DNA of 64,000 bases, from positions 200,188 to 264,187 of the forward strand of contig NZ_JAKLTD010000001.1 of assembly GCF_022014235.1 (NCBI RefSeq), read 5' to 3'. Each line of letters begins with the position of its first letter. Positions within the stretch are counted from its first letter, which is position 1. Position numbers and translations under genes: made by a program. Positions 50,748-59,090 of the stretch are shown piece after piece. This DNA comes from Methanothermobacter sp. K4. Its GTDB lineage: Archaea; Methanobacteriota; Methanobacteria; Methanobacteriales; Methanothermobacteraceae. The notes under the pieces were generated by a model that was not told where the DNA came from, did no database searches, and saw only the letters and a list, made by a program, of their open reading frames with translations.

Positions 50748-52103
50748 CTAAAGGGAGGCTATACCCCTCATTGCAGAGAGTATCATTCCATCGTCCCCTG
50801 GCTTTGCCTGGAGCTGCAGGCCCACAGGAACCCCATTAACGTCACCTGCAGGCATGCTTGCAGCGGGTATACCTGCAAGGTTGGCTATTACTGTGAGGAC
50901 ATCGTATGCATACATCTCCATTGGTTCAAGTTCCTCTCCAAGCCTGTGGGGGAGTTTCGGGACTGTGGGGCCCAGTATGATGTCCACGTCCTTCAGGAGC
51001 CCCTCTATCTCCCTTCTTATGAGTGACCTTGCCTGGAGGGCCCTCCTGTAGTATTTACCAGATAGTTCCTTCTGGCTGATGTAGGAACCCATGTGTATCC
51101 TTCTGAGCACCTCAGGGCCGCATACGTCCTCTATCCTGTGTCCATACTTCCTGCCATCATACTTTCTTGTGGCTGAGAAGAACTCAACATAGTTTATGAG
51201 GTAATAGGTTGGGAGGCAGAGGTCGATGTAGCCAAAATCAACTTCCACTATCTCAGCCCCCTCATCCTCTATCAGGTCAAGTTTCCTCTGGATGGCAGCA
51301 TCTATTGAGTCATCGGTGACCTCAAGGAACTGCTTCACGACCCCGAAGCGAATATCCTTCAGTTCCCGATCCACGCCGAGTTCCCGGTCCTCTGCAATGG
51401 TTGTTGGGTCGGTGGGGTCATGGCCTGAGATCACCTCAAGGGTCAGCTGAAGGCCGGATACGTCAGCTGCAAGGGGCCCTATCTGGTCGAAGCTCATGGC
51501 AAGATCAAGGAGTCCCTGCCTTGAAACCAGCCCATAGGTTGGCTTGAACCCCATAACCCCACAGTGAGAGGCAGGGTTCCTTATGGACCCCCCTGTATCT
51601 GATCCCAGTGCAATATCGCACATCCCGGCTGCAACGGCAGCTGCGCTTCCCCCACTGGAACCGCCGGGTATCCTTCCAGGTGCAGAGGGGTTGTCTGTGG
51701 GGCCGAAGAATGAGGTCTCCGTTGAACTCCCTGCTGCGAATTCATCCATATTGGTCATGCCGATTATTATCCCGTCCTCTTCCTTTATGCGCCTTATGAC
51801 GGTTGCATCATAGCTGCCAGTGTAGTTTTCAAGGGTCCTGGATGCAGCGGATACCGTGAAGCCCTCCACGTTGATGTTGCTCTTAACCCCCACGACTAGT
51901 CCCGCCAGTTTACCTGTCCTTTCACCTGAGGCTATCCTTGAGTCTATCTCCTCAGCTTTCTGGAAGGCCTCATCCTCCCTGACCTCTATAAATGCGTTTA
52001 CATCATCATTTTTTGCCCTTATTGTCCTGATGAACCTTTCAAGGTTCTCTGATGCGGTCATGCCATGATCCTTAATCATTTCAACCTTATCCCTGATTTC
52101 CAT
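50748..52103 (-). CDS. gatA: Asp-tRNA(Asn)/Glu-tRNA(Gln) amidotransferase subunit A
   Basis: Amidase-signature subunit of GatCAB that frees ammonia from glutamine to amidate misacylated tRNA. The 451 residues carry the Ser-cisSer-Lys triad: K in GVKSNIN, PGGSSGGSAAAVAAG and ALGSDTGGSIRNPASHCG. In archaea, which have GatDE for Gln-tRNA, GatCAB mainly makes Asn-tRNA. GatB and GatC are not adjacent. AGGTG lies seven bases before the ATG at 52103. Followed closely by the CobQ-like gene. Confidence 0.94.
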   Translation of the reverse strand: MEIRDKVEMIKDHGMTASENLERFIRTIRAKNDDVNAFIEVREDEAFQKAEEIDSRIASGERTGKLAGLVVGVKSNINVEGFTVSAASRTLENYTGSYDATVIRRIKEEDGIIIGMTNMDEFAAGSSTETSFFGPTDNPSAPGRIPGGSSGGSAAAVAAGMCDIALGSDTGGSIRNPASHCGVMGFKPTYGLVSRQGLLDLAMSFDQIGPLAADVSGLQLTLEVISGHDPTDPTTIAEDRELGVDRELKDIRFGVVKQFLEVTDDSIDAAIQRKLDLIEDEGAEIVEVDFGYIDLCLPTYYLINYVEFFSATRKYDGRKYGHRIEDVCGPEVLRRIHMGSYISQKELSGKYYRRALQARSLIRREIEGLLKDVDIILGPTVPKLPHRLGEELEPMEMYAYDVLTVIANLAGIPAASMPAGDVNGVPVGLQLQAKPGDDGMILSAMRGIASL

Positions 52104-52312
52104 TTCCAAACACCTGTATACTATCATTAAGTAAACCGATTATCATGAAGAGCTGCATTTGAGGGTCCTCTGCCTTCCCAGGATGGTTATCCTGAGGTAT
52201 CTTCAGATGCCAGGTCACCCTCCTATCTGGGTTTAATTTCATTTTCAATATTAATAAATGTGAAGATGTCCAAGATCTAGGATATGGAACCATGGATGGA
52301 AAGGGTGAAGTG

Positions 52313-53305
52313 ATGGAGAAAACCATTATACTCAAAAAAAGTGATGTTGAGGGTCTTCTGACCATGGAAGACTGCCTGAAGGCTGTTGAGAACGCATTTG
52401 TCCAGGATGCCCTTGGCCGCGTCCAGATGCCCCCCAAGATGTACCTATTCTTCAGGGAACACAATGGGGACCTCAGGGTGATGCCCTCCTACCTTGAGGA
52501 ACTTGAAATGGCGGGTGTTAAGTGCGTGAATGTCCACCCCTCCAATCCCCGTGAACATTCCCTCCCTACTGTCATGGCTGTCATAGAGCTTGTCGATCCA
52601 AGGACCGGGTTCCCCCTTGCACTCATGGATGGAACCCACATAACCGATATGAGGACCGGGGCGGCCGGTGGGGTATCCGTGAAGTACCTTGCAGATCGGG
52701 AGGCATCAACACTTGGGATGGTGGGTGCCGGGAGACAGGCCTGGACACAGCTCATGGCCATCAGCAGGGTCGCGGACCTTGAGGAGGCCTACGTGTACTG
52801 CAGGACACCCTCCCAGCGAGAGAAATTCGCAAAGAGGGCCTCTGAGATCTATGATTTCAGGGTCAATCCTGCACGGGATATCAGGGAGGCTGTGAAGGGT
52901 ATGGATGTGGTTGTAACGGCCACGCCATCAAGGAAGCCGCTGGTGAAGGCTGACTGGATAACGCCAGGGACCCACATATGTGCCATGGGGGCAGATGCCC
53001 CTGGAAAGCAGGAGCTGGACCCCCTCATACTCAAAAGGGGGAGGGTATTCTATGATAACTGGGAACAGGCATCCCACAGTGGAGAGATAAACGTACCCCT
53101 CAGTGAGGGGCTGATCACAGAGGAGGACCTTCAGGGAACAATAGGGGATGTGATAACAGGTAAAATTGAGGGTAGAAGATCAGGTGAGGATATAACAGTA
53201 TTCGATTCAACCGGACTCTCACTGCAGGACGTTACAACCGCCTGGATGGTCTATGAGAGGGCCTCTGAGTCAGGGCAGGGCCTGGAGGTTGACCTGCAGG
53301 GCTGA
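52313..53305 (+). CDS. Alanine dehydrogenase / ornithine cyclodeaminase family protein
   Basis: A 330-residue NAD-dependent enzyme of the mu-crystallin/OCD family. The dinucleotide motif is LGMVGAGRQAWTQL (about 127-140), the substrate residues include R and K in PPKMYLFF and RVMPSY, and MGADAPGKQELD is conserved. The archaeal members characterised are alanine dehydrogenases; ornithine cyclodeaminase activity is the alternative. The ATG at 52313 follows GGGTGA; a TATA-like TATTAATAAATG lies near 52245. Confidence 0.88.
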   Translation: MEKTIILKKSDVEGLLTMEDCLKAVENAFVQDALGRVQMPPKMYLFFREHNGDLRVMPSYLEELEMAGVKCVNVHPSNPREHSLPTVMAVIELVDPRTGFPLALMDGTHITDMRTGAAGGVSVKYLADREASTLGMVGAGRQAWTQLMAISRVADLEEAYVYCRTPSQREKFAKRASEIYDFRVNPARDIREAVKGMDVVVTATPSRKPLVKADWITPGTHICAMGADAPGKQELDPLILKRGRVFYDNWEQASHSGEINVPLSEGLITEEDLQGTIGDVITGKIEGRRSGEDITVFDSTGLSLQDVTTAWMVYERASESGQGLEVDLQG

Positions 53306-53371
53306 GAAAGATGCTATAAAACTCTGATCTCCAGGTTTTCGTCCTTCACTGCCCCGAGAAAAGATGCTATA
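53304..53371. repeat. Short imperfect repeat after the alanine dehydrogenase gene
   Basis: GAGAAAGATGCTATA at the stop codon (53304-53318) recurs as GAGAAAAGATGCTATA at 53356-53371, one base longer. The second copy supplies the TATA box (GCTATATAGG) of the next gene. Confidence 0.7.
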
Positions 53372-53411
53372 TAGGATGGTGAACACAGTTAGTTACCGGA
53401 GCTGTGATATC

Positions 53412-53573
53412 ATGTACCCCACCAGGACATCAATGCATGAACTCCTCTTAAGGATGGACCATGTGTTTGAGAGGATAAGGATACTCGGGAGGACCAGGGC
53501 CCTCAGGAAGGATGAGATAGAGGAGATTGACCGTCACCTCACTGAGATCATGAAGATACTGAACAGGTACAAT
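53412..53573 (+). CDS. Small hypothetical helical protein
   Basis: A 53-54-residue basic, helical protein (MYPTRTSMHELLLRMDHVFE..., ending ILNRYN) with no recognised domain. GTGAT lies just before the ATG at 53412 and a TATA box near 53366-53375 gives a fitting leader. A reading from 53364 would start inside the TATA box. The LysE-type gene begins about ten bases after the stop, so the two are likely one transcript. Confidence 0.6.
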
Positions 53574-53585
53574 TAGGCTGGAAGA

Positions 53586-54197
53586 ATGCTCAGTGTAATC
53601 CTATTTACCATAACATCCTTCATCATAGGCCTCTCAGGGGCAATGGCCCCTGGCCCCCTTCTCACCGTCACGGTCTCGGACTCCATTCAGGGGGGTTTCA
53701 GGGCAGGGCCCCTCCTTGTCACCGGCCACATCCTGGGTGAGGCCATCCTTGTTGTTCTGATATTCATGGGTATGGGCTACCTACTCTCATCAGAGTCCGC
53801 ATCCTCATTCATTGGGATTGCAGGTGGCTCCGTCCTCATCTGGACCGGAATCAGGGGTCTTAGGTCTGGGGACGAAACATTGGGGGATATTGAAGCAGGT
53901 GGATCGGTCCTCAGGGGAGCAGTGATAAGTTTTTCCAACCCCTACTTCTTTATATGGTGGGGTGCCGTTGGGGCCGCCCTCATGTACAGTGGAGTTGAAC
54001 TTGCAGGTGCTGCTGGACTTGCAGGTTTCCTGGTGGGTCACTGGTCATCCGACCTAGCCTGGTACAGCCTGGTATCTTTCCTATCATCCAGGGGATCATT
54101 TGATACATCTGGGAAGGTCTACAGGGCGATTATGGTGGTATGTAATGGGTTTCTGATTATGGTGGGAGCCTACTTTTTTGTTAATGCTTTAATTTGA
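53586..54197 (+). CDS. LysE/RhtB family exporter
   Basis: A 203-residue membrane protein with six predicted helices and the family's opening pattern GLSGAMAPGPLLTVTVSDSI, containing the A-P-G-P motif of LysE-type amino-acid exporters. A second conserved block is AVISFSNPYFFIWWGAVG (helix 4). The exported compound is unknown; amino acids or metal ions are the known substrates. GGAAG precedes the ATG at 53586. Confidence 0.88.
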   Translation: MLSVILFTITSFIIGLSGAMAPGPLLTVTVSDSIQGGFRAGPLLVTGHILGEAILVVLIFMGMGYLLSSESASSFIGIAGGSVLIWTGIRGLRSGDETLGDIEAGGSVLRGAVISFSNPYFFIWWGAVGAALMYSGVELAGAAGLAGFLVGHWSSDLAWYSLVSFLSSRGSFDTSGKVYRAIMVVCNGFLIMVGAYFFVNALI

Positions 54198-54254
54198 ATA
54201 TATAAACGGTACGGCCTCAAATCATTAATACCATGAAATGCATAGTATTAATTG
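54196..54254 (+). promoter_or_regulatory. HAD-gene promoter with inverted repeat
   Basis: A TATA box (AATATATAAACGG, about 54197-54209) is followed by ATTAATAC (54224-54231) and GTATTAAT (54245-54252), perfect 8-base arms around 13 bases, ending two bases before the ATG at 54255. Transcription would start near the left arm, so the arms could be an operator or a hairpin that hides the start. There is no clear ribosome site. Confidence 0.55.
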
Positions 54255-55046
54255 ATGAAGGCGGCTGTTTTTGATAACTCAGGGACACTTATAAGAAGGT
54301 ACAGGGCCCTTAAAAACCTGAAAACCGGTGAAATATGTGACAGGATGAATTCTCTTGATATTGTGGATTACAGGGACAGAAGGGCCCTCGTTGTGCTTCA
54401 GACTGACCCCGCAACATGTATAGTTAATGCAAAACCTGACCAGACCATCCATGAGTTCATAAAGAGGAATAATATAGATTTCGATGTCAGCTACGCCAAC
54501 ACAGCGGTTACCTCTGATGAGATCATGGATATCCTCAGTGGTGACCCTGCAACTGTCAGGGACATACAGGACACCATAGATGCCGTTTCCAGGAGGGACT
54601 ACAACATACAGATATGCAGTGGATCCGGCTTCATAGTCAACGTTGACAGAAACATGGTTGACTTCACAATAACTGCAGGTGGAAAACTCTTCCCTGAGGT
54701 CCCTGAGGTTGTGGATGAACTCAAAGAGAGAAACATCCATATATACATTGCCTCGGGGGACCGCCGGGGGTCACTGAGGGAACTTGCAAGGATCATCAGG
54801 ATACCTGAGGAAAACGTCTTTGACACCGCCGACACCGAGAGGAAGGCAGAGATAATCCAGGAGCTGAAGCGAAGGTACAGCAGGGTCATGATGGTGGGTA
54901 ACGGCCTTAACGATATCCTTGCATTGAGGGAGGCTGACGTGGGGGTTCTGACACTCCAGCAGAGGGAACCTGTTCCTCAGAGGCTGATTGATGCTGCTGA
55001 CCATGTTGTTGATAACATAAGGGAGGTTCTGGATATAGAATTCTAA
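54255..55046 (+). CDS. Soluble P-type-ATPase-like HAD phosphatase
   Basis: A 263-residue HAD protein with motif I A-V-F-D7-N-S-G-T-L-I, which has Ser where phosphatases have the second Asp, as in P-type ATPases (DKTGT). Motif II is IASGD, and GNGLNDILALREADVGV matches the ATPase hinge GDGxNDxxAL. There are no membrane helices. Between motifs I and II lies an insert of about 140 residues with two cysteines. Such proteins occur in Methanobacteria and Methanococci; function unknown. The 3' end is duplicated twice downstream. Confidence 0.82.
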   Translation: MKAAVFDNSGTLIRRYRALKNLKTGEICDRMNSLDIVDYRDRRALVVLQTDPATCIVNAKPDQTIHEFIKRNNIDFDVSYANTAVTSDEIMDILSGDPATVRDIQDTIDAVSRRDYNIQICSGSGFIVNVDRNMVDFTITAGGKLFPEVPEVVDELKERNIHIYIASGDRRGSLRELARIIRIPEENVFDTADTERKAEIIQELKRRYSRVMMVGNGLNDILALREADVGVLTLQQREPVPQRLIDAADHVVDNIREVLDIEF

Positions 55047-55095
55047 GGTTTTAGGTTCTGGATATAGAATTCTAAAGTTCTAGGTTCTGGATATA
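55024..55095. repeat. 29-bp tandem repeat copying the HAD gene end
   Basis: AGGTTCTGGATATAGAATTC plus TAA (55024-55046, containing the last codons and stop) recurs exactly at 55053-55075 and partly at 55082-55095. The period is 29 in both steps. Copies two and three are non-coding. Confidence 0.95.
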
Positions 55096-55118
55096 TTCTG
55101 AAATATGGGGGGCTGATA

Positions 55119-56543
55119 TTGAGTGAACTGTGCATTGTGCAGGTGAATGACACCCACGGATACCTCAAATCCCACCCGGAACTCTTCTGGGAGGGCAGAG
55201 ACATAAGGTATGAGACCCTGGGGGGCTACCACCACATAGCAGGCCTTGTGGATGAGATGCGTGAAGAGGGACCCACACTACTCCTTGACTGTGGTGACAC
55301 CATACACGGCACATACCATGCCGTGAAGAGCGAGGGTGCCGCCCTTATCCCTATCCTCAATGAAATGAGCTTTGATGCAATGACAGCCCACTGGGAGTTC
55401 GCTTATGGACCCAGAAGATTCATGGAAATATCTGAAAAACTGAATCACCCGGTTCTTGCAATAAACTGCTACCATGAGGGGACAGAACGCCTTGCTTTTA
55501 GACCATATGAGATAGTGGAGAGGGGTGACCTCCAGGTGGGTGTTGTGGGGATAGCATCCAATATAGTGGATAAGGTGATGCCCCCACGGTTCAGTGAGGG
55601 CCTTGAGTTCACCCTTGGACGTGATGAGCTCCCATACTGGATAGAGAGGCTCCGTGACGGGGAGAGGGTCGACCTCGTGGTGGTCATATCACATCTGGGG
55701 TTCCCCCAGGAGTGCCAGCTGGCGGCGGATGTTGATGGCATAGACGTGCTTCTGAGCGCCCACACCCACAACAGGCTTGAGAGGCCCTTCATTGTCAATG
55801 ACACCATCATAATACAGTCAGGGTGCCACGGCTCATTCATTGGACGCCTTGACCTTGAGGTTGATGGTGGTGTCCGGAAATTCAAACACGAACTTGTAAG
55901 GGTCAGGGGGCCGTCAAATGAGGATGTTGAGGAGATGGTCATGAGGGCGGCTGATGTGGACAGGGACTACCTTGAGGCCACCGTGGGTTCAACCAGGACT
56001 CACCTCAACAGGTACACCATACTGGAGTCAACCATGGACAACCTTCTCCTCAGGGCAATAATGGATGTGGGTGACTCTGAACTTGCATTCTCCAATGGAT
56101 GGCGCTACGGTGCCCCGGTACCCCCTGGGGATATCCGGGTTGAGGACCTCTGGAACATGATCCCTGTTAATCCCCCGGTATCCCGTGTTGAACTTCTGGG
56201 GAGGGAGATCCTGGAGATGATGGAGGAGAACATTGAGCTCACATTCTCCAGGGACCCCTACAGGCAGATGGGTGGCTACCTCAAGAGGTGCCTGGGCCTT
56301 GAGATCTACTTCAAGATAGAGAACCCTCCAGGTAGCAGGATACAGAAGATATTCGTGAATGGAAAGCCCCTTGAGCCGGATAGAACCTACAGTGCAGTTT
56401 ATGTAACCAGTCAGGGTGTGCCATCACGGTACGGTGAGAACCACGAGGAGATGGACATAAGGGCCGTTGACGCGCTCAGGGAGTACGTTGAGAAGAACAG
56501 CCCGGTTGATGCCCAACTCGATGGGAGGATAACGCCAGTATGA
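55119..56543 (+). CDS. SoxB / 5'-nucleotidase-like metallophosphoesterase
   Basis: A 474-residue binuclear metallophosphatase. Metal motifs are QVNDTHGYL (D, H), LLLDCGDTIHG, TAHWEF (in place of GNHEF; SoxB has GHWEF), VISHLG and LLSAHTHNRLE. The C-terminal 5'-nucleotidase domain starts near 280. The HWEF variant aligns it with SoxB thiosulfohydrolases and cytoplasmic YfkN-like nucleotidases. There is no signal peptide, so it works in the cytoplasm. The start is TTG at 55119. Substrate unknown. Confidence 0.85.
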   Translation: MSELCIVQVNDTHGYLKSHPELFWEGRDIRYETLGGYHHIAGLVDEMREEGPTLLLDCGDTIHGTYHAVKSEGAALIPILNEMSFDAMTAHWEFAYGPRRFMEISEKLNHPVLAINCYHEGTERLAFRPYEIVERGDLQVGVVGIASNIVDKVMPPRFSEGLEFTLGRDELPYWIERLRDGERVDLVVVISHLGFPQECQLAADVDGIDVLLSAHTHNRLERPFIVNDTIIIQSGCHGSFIGRLDLEVDGGVRKFKHELVRVRGPSNEDVEEMVMRAADVDRDYLEATVGSTRTHLNRYTILESTMDNLLLRAIMDVGDSELAFSNGWRYGAPVPPGDIRVEDLWNMIPVNPPVSRVELLGREILEMMEENIELTFSRDPYRQMGGYLKRCLGLEIYFKIENPPGSRIQKIFVNGKPLEPDRTYSAVYVTSQGVPSRYGENHEEMDIRAVDALREYVEKNSPVDAQLDGRITPV

Positions 56544-56645
56544 TTGTCCTCATGCGAGGAATACCCTTTGAATATTGTACTGAAGCCATTAGGGATAGCA
56601 CTGTATGACTTTCTTCAACTGTAATTGTGAACCGGGGTGATCATG

Positions 56646-56996
56646 ATGGGTGATGAGAGGATTTGCCGTGTGGTCTTCCACCTTGATGAGGATGACGATG
56701 AGAGGGTTTTGCTGCTCCTTGCCAATGTGAGGAACCTGATGGCAGACATTCAGAATGTTGAAATTGAGGTTGTGGCATACTCAAAGGGTGTCAGTGCCCT
56801 CATGAGGGACTCAGAGTACTCAGATATGATCGGTGAGCTCATTGATGATGGTGTCAGATTCGCTGCCTGTTCCAACACCATGAAGGCGCTGGGTATAACC
56901 TCAGGAGACCTTGTTGATGGTGTTGATGCAGTATCATCGGGCGTGGGTGAGATTGTGAGAAAACAGACAGATGGATGGGCCTATATAAGGCCCTGA
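56646..56996 (+). CDS. DsrE family protein
   Basis: A 116-residue DsrE/F-like protein with the fold's CRVVFHLDEDD strand, VEIEVVAYSKGVSAL and the conserved cysteine in FAACSNTMKALG. Members bind or transfer sulfane sulfur, or are structural homologs of unknown role. GGGGTGATC upstream fits the ATG at 56646. The last codons and stop lie in a segment duplicated 67 bases downstream. Confidence 0.85.
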   Translation: MGDERICRVVFHLDEDDDERVLLLLANVRNLMADIQNVEIEVVAYSKGVSALMRDSEYSDMIGELIDDGVRFAACSNTMKALGITSGDLVDGVDAVSSGVGEIVRKQTDGWAYIRP

Positions 56997-57076
56997 TATC
57001 CTGGAGGAACCCAAATATCCCCGTGGCGTGCGTCACTGATTTCATGCCTATATAAGGCCCCGATATCTAGAGGAAC
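56979..57076. repeat. 67-bp tandem duplication between convergent dsrE-like and TMEM175 genes
   Basis: GCCTATATAAGGCCCTGATA and the next 12 bases (56979-57010) recur with small changes at 57046-57076. Copy one contains the dsrE-like stop; copy two contains the stop of the leftward TMEM175 gene. Confidence 0.92.
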
Positions 57077-57624
57077 CTCTTGAGGATCATGATTGCATAG
57101 GCAATGGAGCTGTACTCTGGTGTGAATGGTGTCATCAGGAGTGCCACAATTGCTGCAAATGGCATCAGGAGGTTCCTCTTAAGTGACCTAAGGTACTGGT
57201 CCCTTTCAACATCCATGAGCCCATTCTTATACGCATAGAACCAGCTTGCAGATAGGAGAAGACCTATCATCAGCATGTTAACATGGAATATGACATTGGA
57301 TGTTACAAATCCACTATAGTCTCCTGTGAGTTCCGTTGAGAAGGGCACCATGGCCACGAACATCAGCCAGAATATATTTATCCACAGGAAACCCGTGTCA
57401 ACCTCCTTCAGGCTTTCAAATTGCATGTGGTTAACCCGCCAGAAAATCCCGAGGAGGAGGAAGCTTAAGCAGTAGATGTAGATCCTGGGGGCGAGGAGTG
57501 TGAGGTATGAAGCCATTGAGGACTCTGTTATGATCCCCTCTGGCACCTCAATACCGAGAACAAGGAGTGTCATCGCAATGGCAAATATTCCATCCACAAG
57601 GCCCTCAATTCTGTTCTTCTTCAT
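57067..57624 (-). CDS. TMEM175-type potassium channel
   Basis: A 185-residue membrane protein of the TMEM175 (DUF1211) family with six predicted helices. The family motif near the start of helix 1 is R-I-E-G-L-V-D-G-I-F-A-I-A-M-T-L-L-V-L (residues 5-23). Prokaryotic members form tetrameric potassium-conducting channels unrelated to the classical P-loop channels. GAGG lies upstream of the ATG at 57624. It is in a leftward pair with the TIM-barrel gene 10 bases upstream. Confidence 0.9.
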   Translation of the reverse strand: MKKNRIEGLVDGIFAIAMTLLVLGIEVPEGIITESSMASYLTLLAPRIYIYCLSFLLLGIFWRVNHMQFESLKEVDTGFLWINIFWLMFVAMVPFSTELTGDYSGFVTSNVIFHVNMLMIGLLLSASWFYAYKNGLMDVERDQYLRSLKRNLLMPFAAIVALLMTPFTPEYSSIAYAIMILKRFL

Positions 57625-57634
57625 GTTTCATGCC

Positions 57635-58381
57635 TCAATAAAATGATTCCAGGAGTCTCCTGCTTTTTATGACTCCCTCATAGTTATTCAGTTCTATAAC
57701 CCCGCGGTCTATCCCCCGGAGGAGTTCAAGGTCAACTGTACCCTCCCCCAGGGGGAGGTGCTGGTCCCTTTCACCGTTGTTGTCGCTCAGGTGGTGGTGG
57801 GCTATTCTTTCCATCCTGAGGAAATCCTCCATGAACCCTGTGGTGTTTGCATGGCCCACATCCACAGTCACGTATGATCCACATTCCTCTGAGAATTCTT
57901 CAAGCTCACGGGGGCTGTTGCAGAGGTATGAGAATCTGCCTGGCATGTTCTCAACTGAGAACTTTACCGATGAATCCTCTGCATGGGCCACGCAGTTTCT
58001 AAGTGTTTCGGCCGCGAATTTAAGGGCAGCGTTTCTTATCCGCTCCTCCCTCCTGTGCACAAGGCCGGGATGTGTTGTTACGGTCGTTGCCCCTATCCTT
58101 GCTGCGAGTTCCACCGTCTCCATCATCTGCTTTTCTGTCTCCTCCCTCACGCCCTGGTTCATGCTGCCAGGGTTCAGGTCTATGGTGGGGGCGTGGAGGA
58201 GTATCTCAAGGTCAAAGGATTCAAAGACCTCCAGTGCTGCCCCGTCTTCAAGGAGCCTCCGGGGCCAGTAGGGTCCCTCACAGAGTATCTCAATGAGCTG
58301 GAAGCCGTCCTCCTCTGCTTTCTCCAGGATGTTCTCCATTGGTTCCATGAAAAGTGCCAGGGTTGAAAATCCAAGCCTCAT
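57635..58381 (-). CDS. Sugar phosphate isomerase/epimerase-like TIM barrel
   Basis: A 248-residue AP-endonuclease-2/xylose-isomerase-type barrel. It has LGFSTLALF, LHAPTIDLNPGS, TTHPGLVHRREER, SVENMPGR with the metal Glu, VDVGHANTTGF, HHLSDNNGERDQHLPLGEGTVD and a final ELNNY. The histidines and acidic residues form a complete metal site. The substrate may be a sugar or cyclitol; it could also be an endonuclease IV relative, but it lacks the full set of that family. Confidence 0.86.
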   Translation of the reverse strand: MRLGFSTLALFMEPMENILEKAEEDGFQLIEILCEGPYWPRRLLEDGAALEVFESFDLEILLHAPTIDLNPGSMNQGVREETEKQMMETVELAARIGATTVTTHPGLVHRREERIRNAALKFAAETLRNCVAHAEDSSVKFSVENMPGRFSYLCNSPRELEEFSEECGSYVTVDVGHANTTGFMEDFLRMERIAHHHLSDNNGERDQHLPLGEGTVDLELLRGIDRGVIELNNYEGVIKSRRLLESFY

Positions 58382-58400
58382 ATAGATCCCGGTTGATTTT

Positions 58401-58595
58401 CTATTCAGCCGGCCTTATGAGTGTTTCCATTCCCTCTGAAAATGAAAGATACTTATAGGTGCCTGGATCTGCAGGTCCCTGCGGTGTTAAGACGTCTAAA
58501 GTGCCCCTGACCATTGGCTGGATGTGAAGGGCGTTCCTCGCTTGATAATGTGTGGTGATCAGAACCGTTTCAGTGTTACCAGACCTTACCTTCAT
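58401..58595 (-). CDS. Possible small protein, 64 residues
   Basis: An open frame of 64 codons with ATG at 58595 and GGTGGT three bases upstream. The product is soluble, with no recognised domain (ends GMETLIRPAE). Against it: a strong TATA sequence at 58608-58620 lies too close to give a leader. It fills the gap between the TIM-barrel gene and the PadR promoter, so it may be genuine but start further inside. Confidence 0.35.
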   Translation of the reverse strand: MKVRSGNTETVLITTHYQARNALHIQPMVRGTLDVLTPQGPADPGTYKYLSFSEGMETLIRPAE

Positions 58596-58607
58596 CGTAC
58601 CACCAAA

Positions 58608-58667
58608 AAGTATATATAAAACAGGATATATCAGAAAATTGATATATCACTTTCTGGAGATGTCCTG
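58608..58667 (+). promoter_or_regulatory. padR operon promoter and operator
   Basis: TATA box GTATATATAAAAC (58609-58621), then perfect 9-base arms GATATATCA (58625-58633) and TGATATATC (58640-58648) with a 6-base spacer, and the ribosome site GGAGATG (58656-58662). The operator covers the interval between TATA and the expected start point, so binding would block transcription. PadR proteins usually repress their own operon. Confidence 0.8.
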
Positions 58668-59090
58668 ATGTGTGCAGAAAATGGCCCCCATGGAGAGGGG
58701 GGACAGTTCGATGAGAAGATAATAAAGAGTTTCATGAGGGGATTCGGAAAAACAATGATCCTCTGGATGATAAGCAGGGAAAAAATCCATGGATACGAGA
58801 TAATGCGAAGACTTGAGAAGTTCTACTCAATCAAGGGGATGCACTGCCAGGAGATCAAACCACCCGGTCCAAGCGTCATCTACCCAATACTCCACGACCT
58901 GGAGAAGAAGGGACTCATAAGGGGTTCATGGGAGATGCACGGGGAGAAGAGGGTCAAGTACTACGAGATAACCCCACTGGGCAATGAAACCATAGAGAGG
59001 ATCCGTGATATAATGAAAAACCACATCTCAAGGATATGGGAGGACTTCTGGAACGACATGTTCCCATGTGAGAGGGAGGAGGAAGAATGA
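58668..59090 (+). CDS. PadR-family transcriptional regulator
   Basis: A 140-residue winged-helix repressor. The DNA-binding domain (about 23-110) shows ILWMISREKIHGYEIMRRLE and PSVIYPILHDLEKKGLIRGSW, followed by KRVKYYEITPLG in the wing and a C-terminal helix ending in a Glu run. A CHCQ-like cysteine (GMHCQEI) might sense a ligand. PadR regulators next to ABC exporters typically respond to toxic compounds. Its stop overlaps the ABC ATPase start by four bases (ATGA). Confidence 0.92.
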   Translation: MCAENGPHGEGGQFDEKIIKSFMRGFGKTMILWMISREKIHGYEIMRRLEKFYSIKGMHCQEIKPPGPSVIYPILHDLEKKGLIRGSWEMHGEKRVKYYEITPLGNETIERIRDIMKNHISRIWEDFWNDMFPCEREEEE

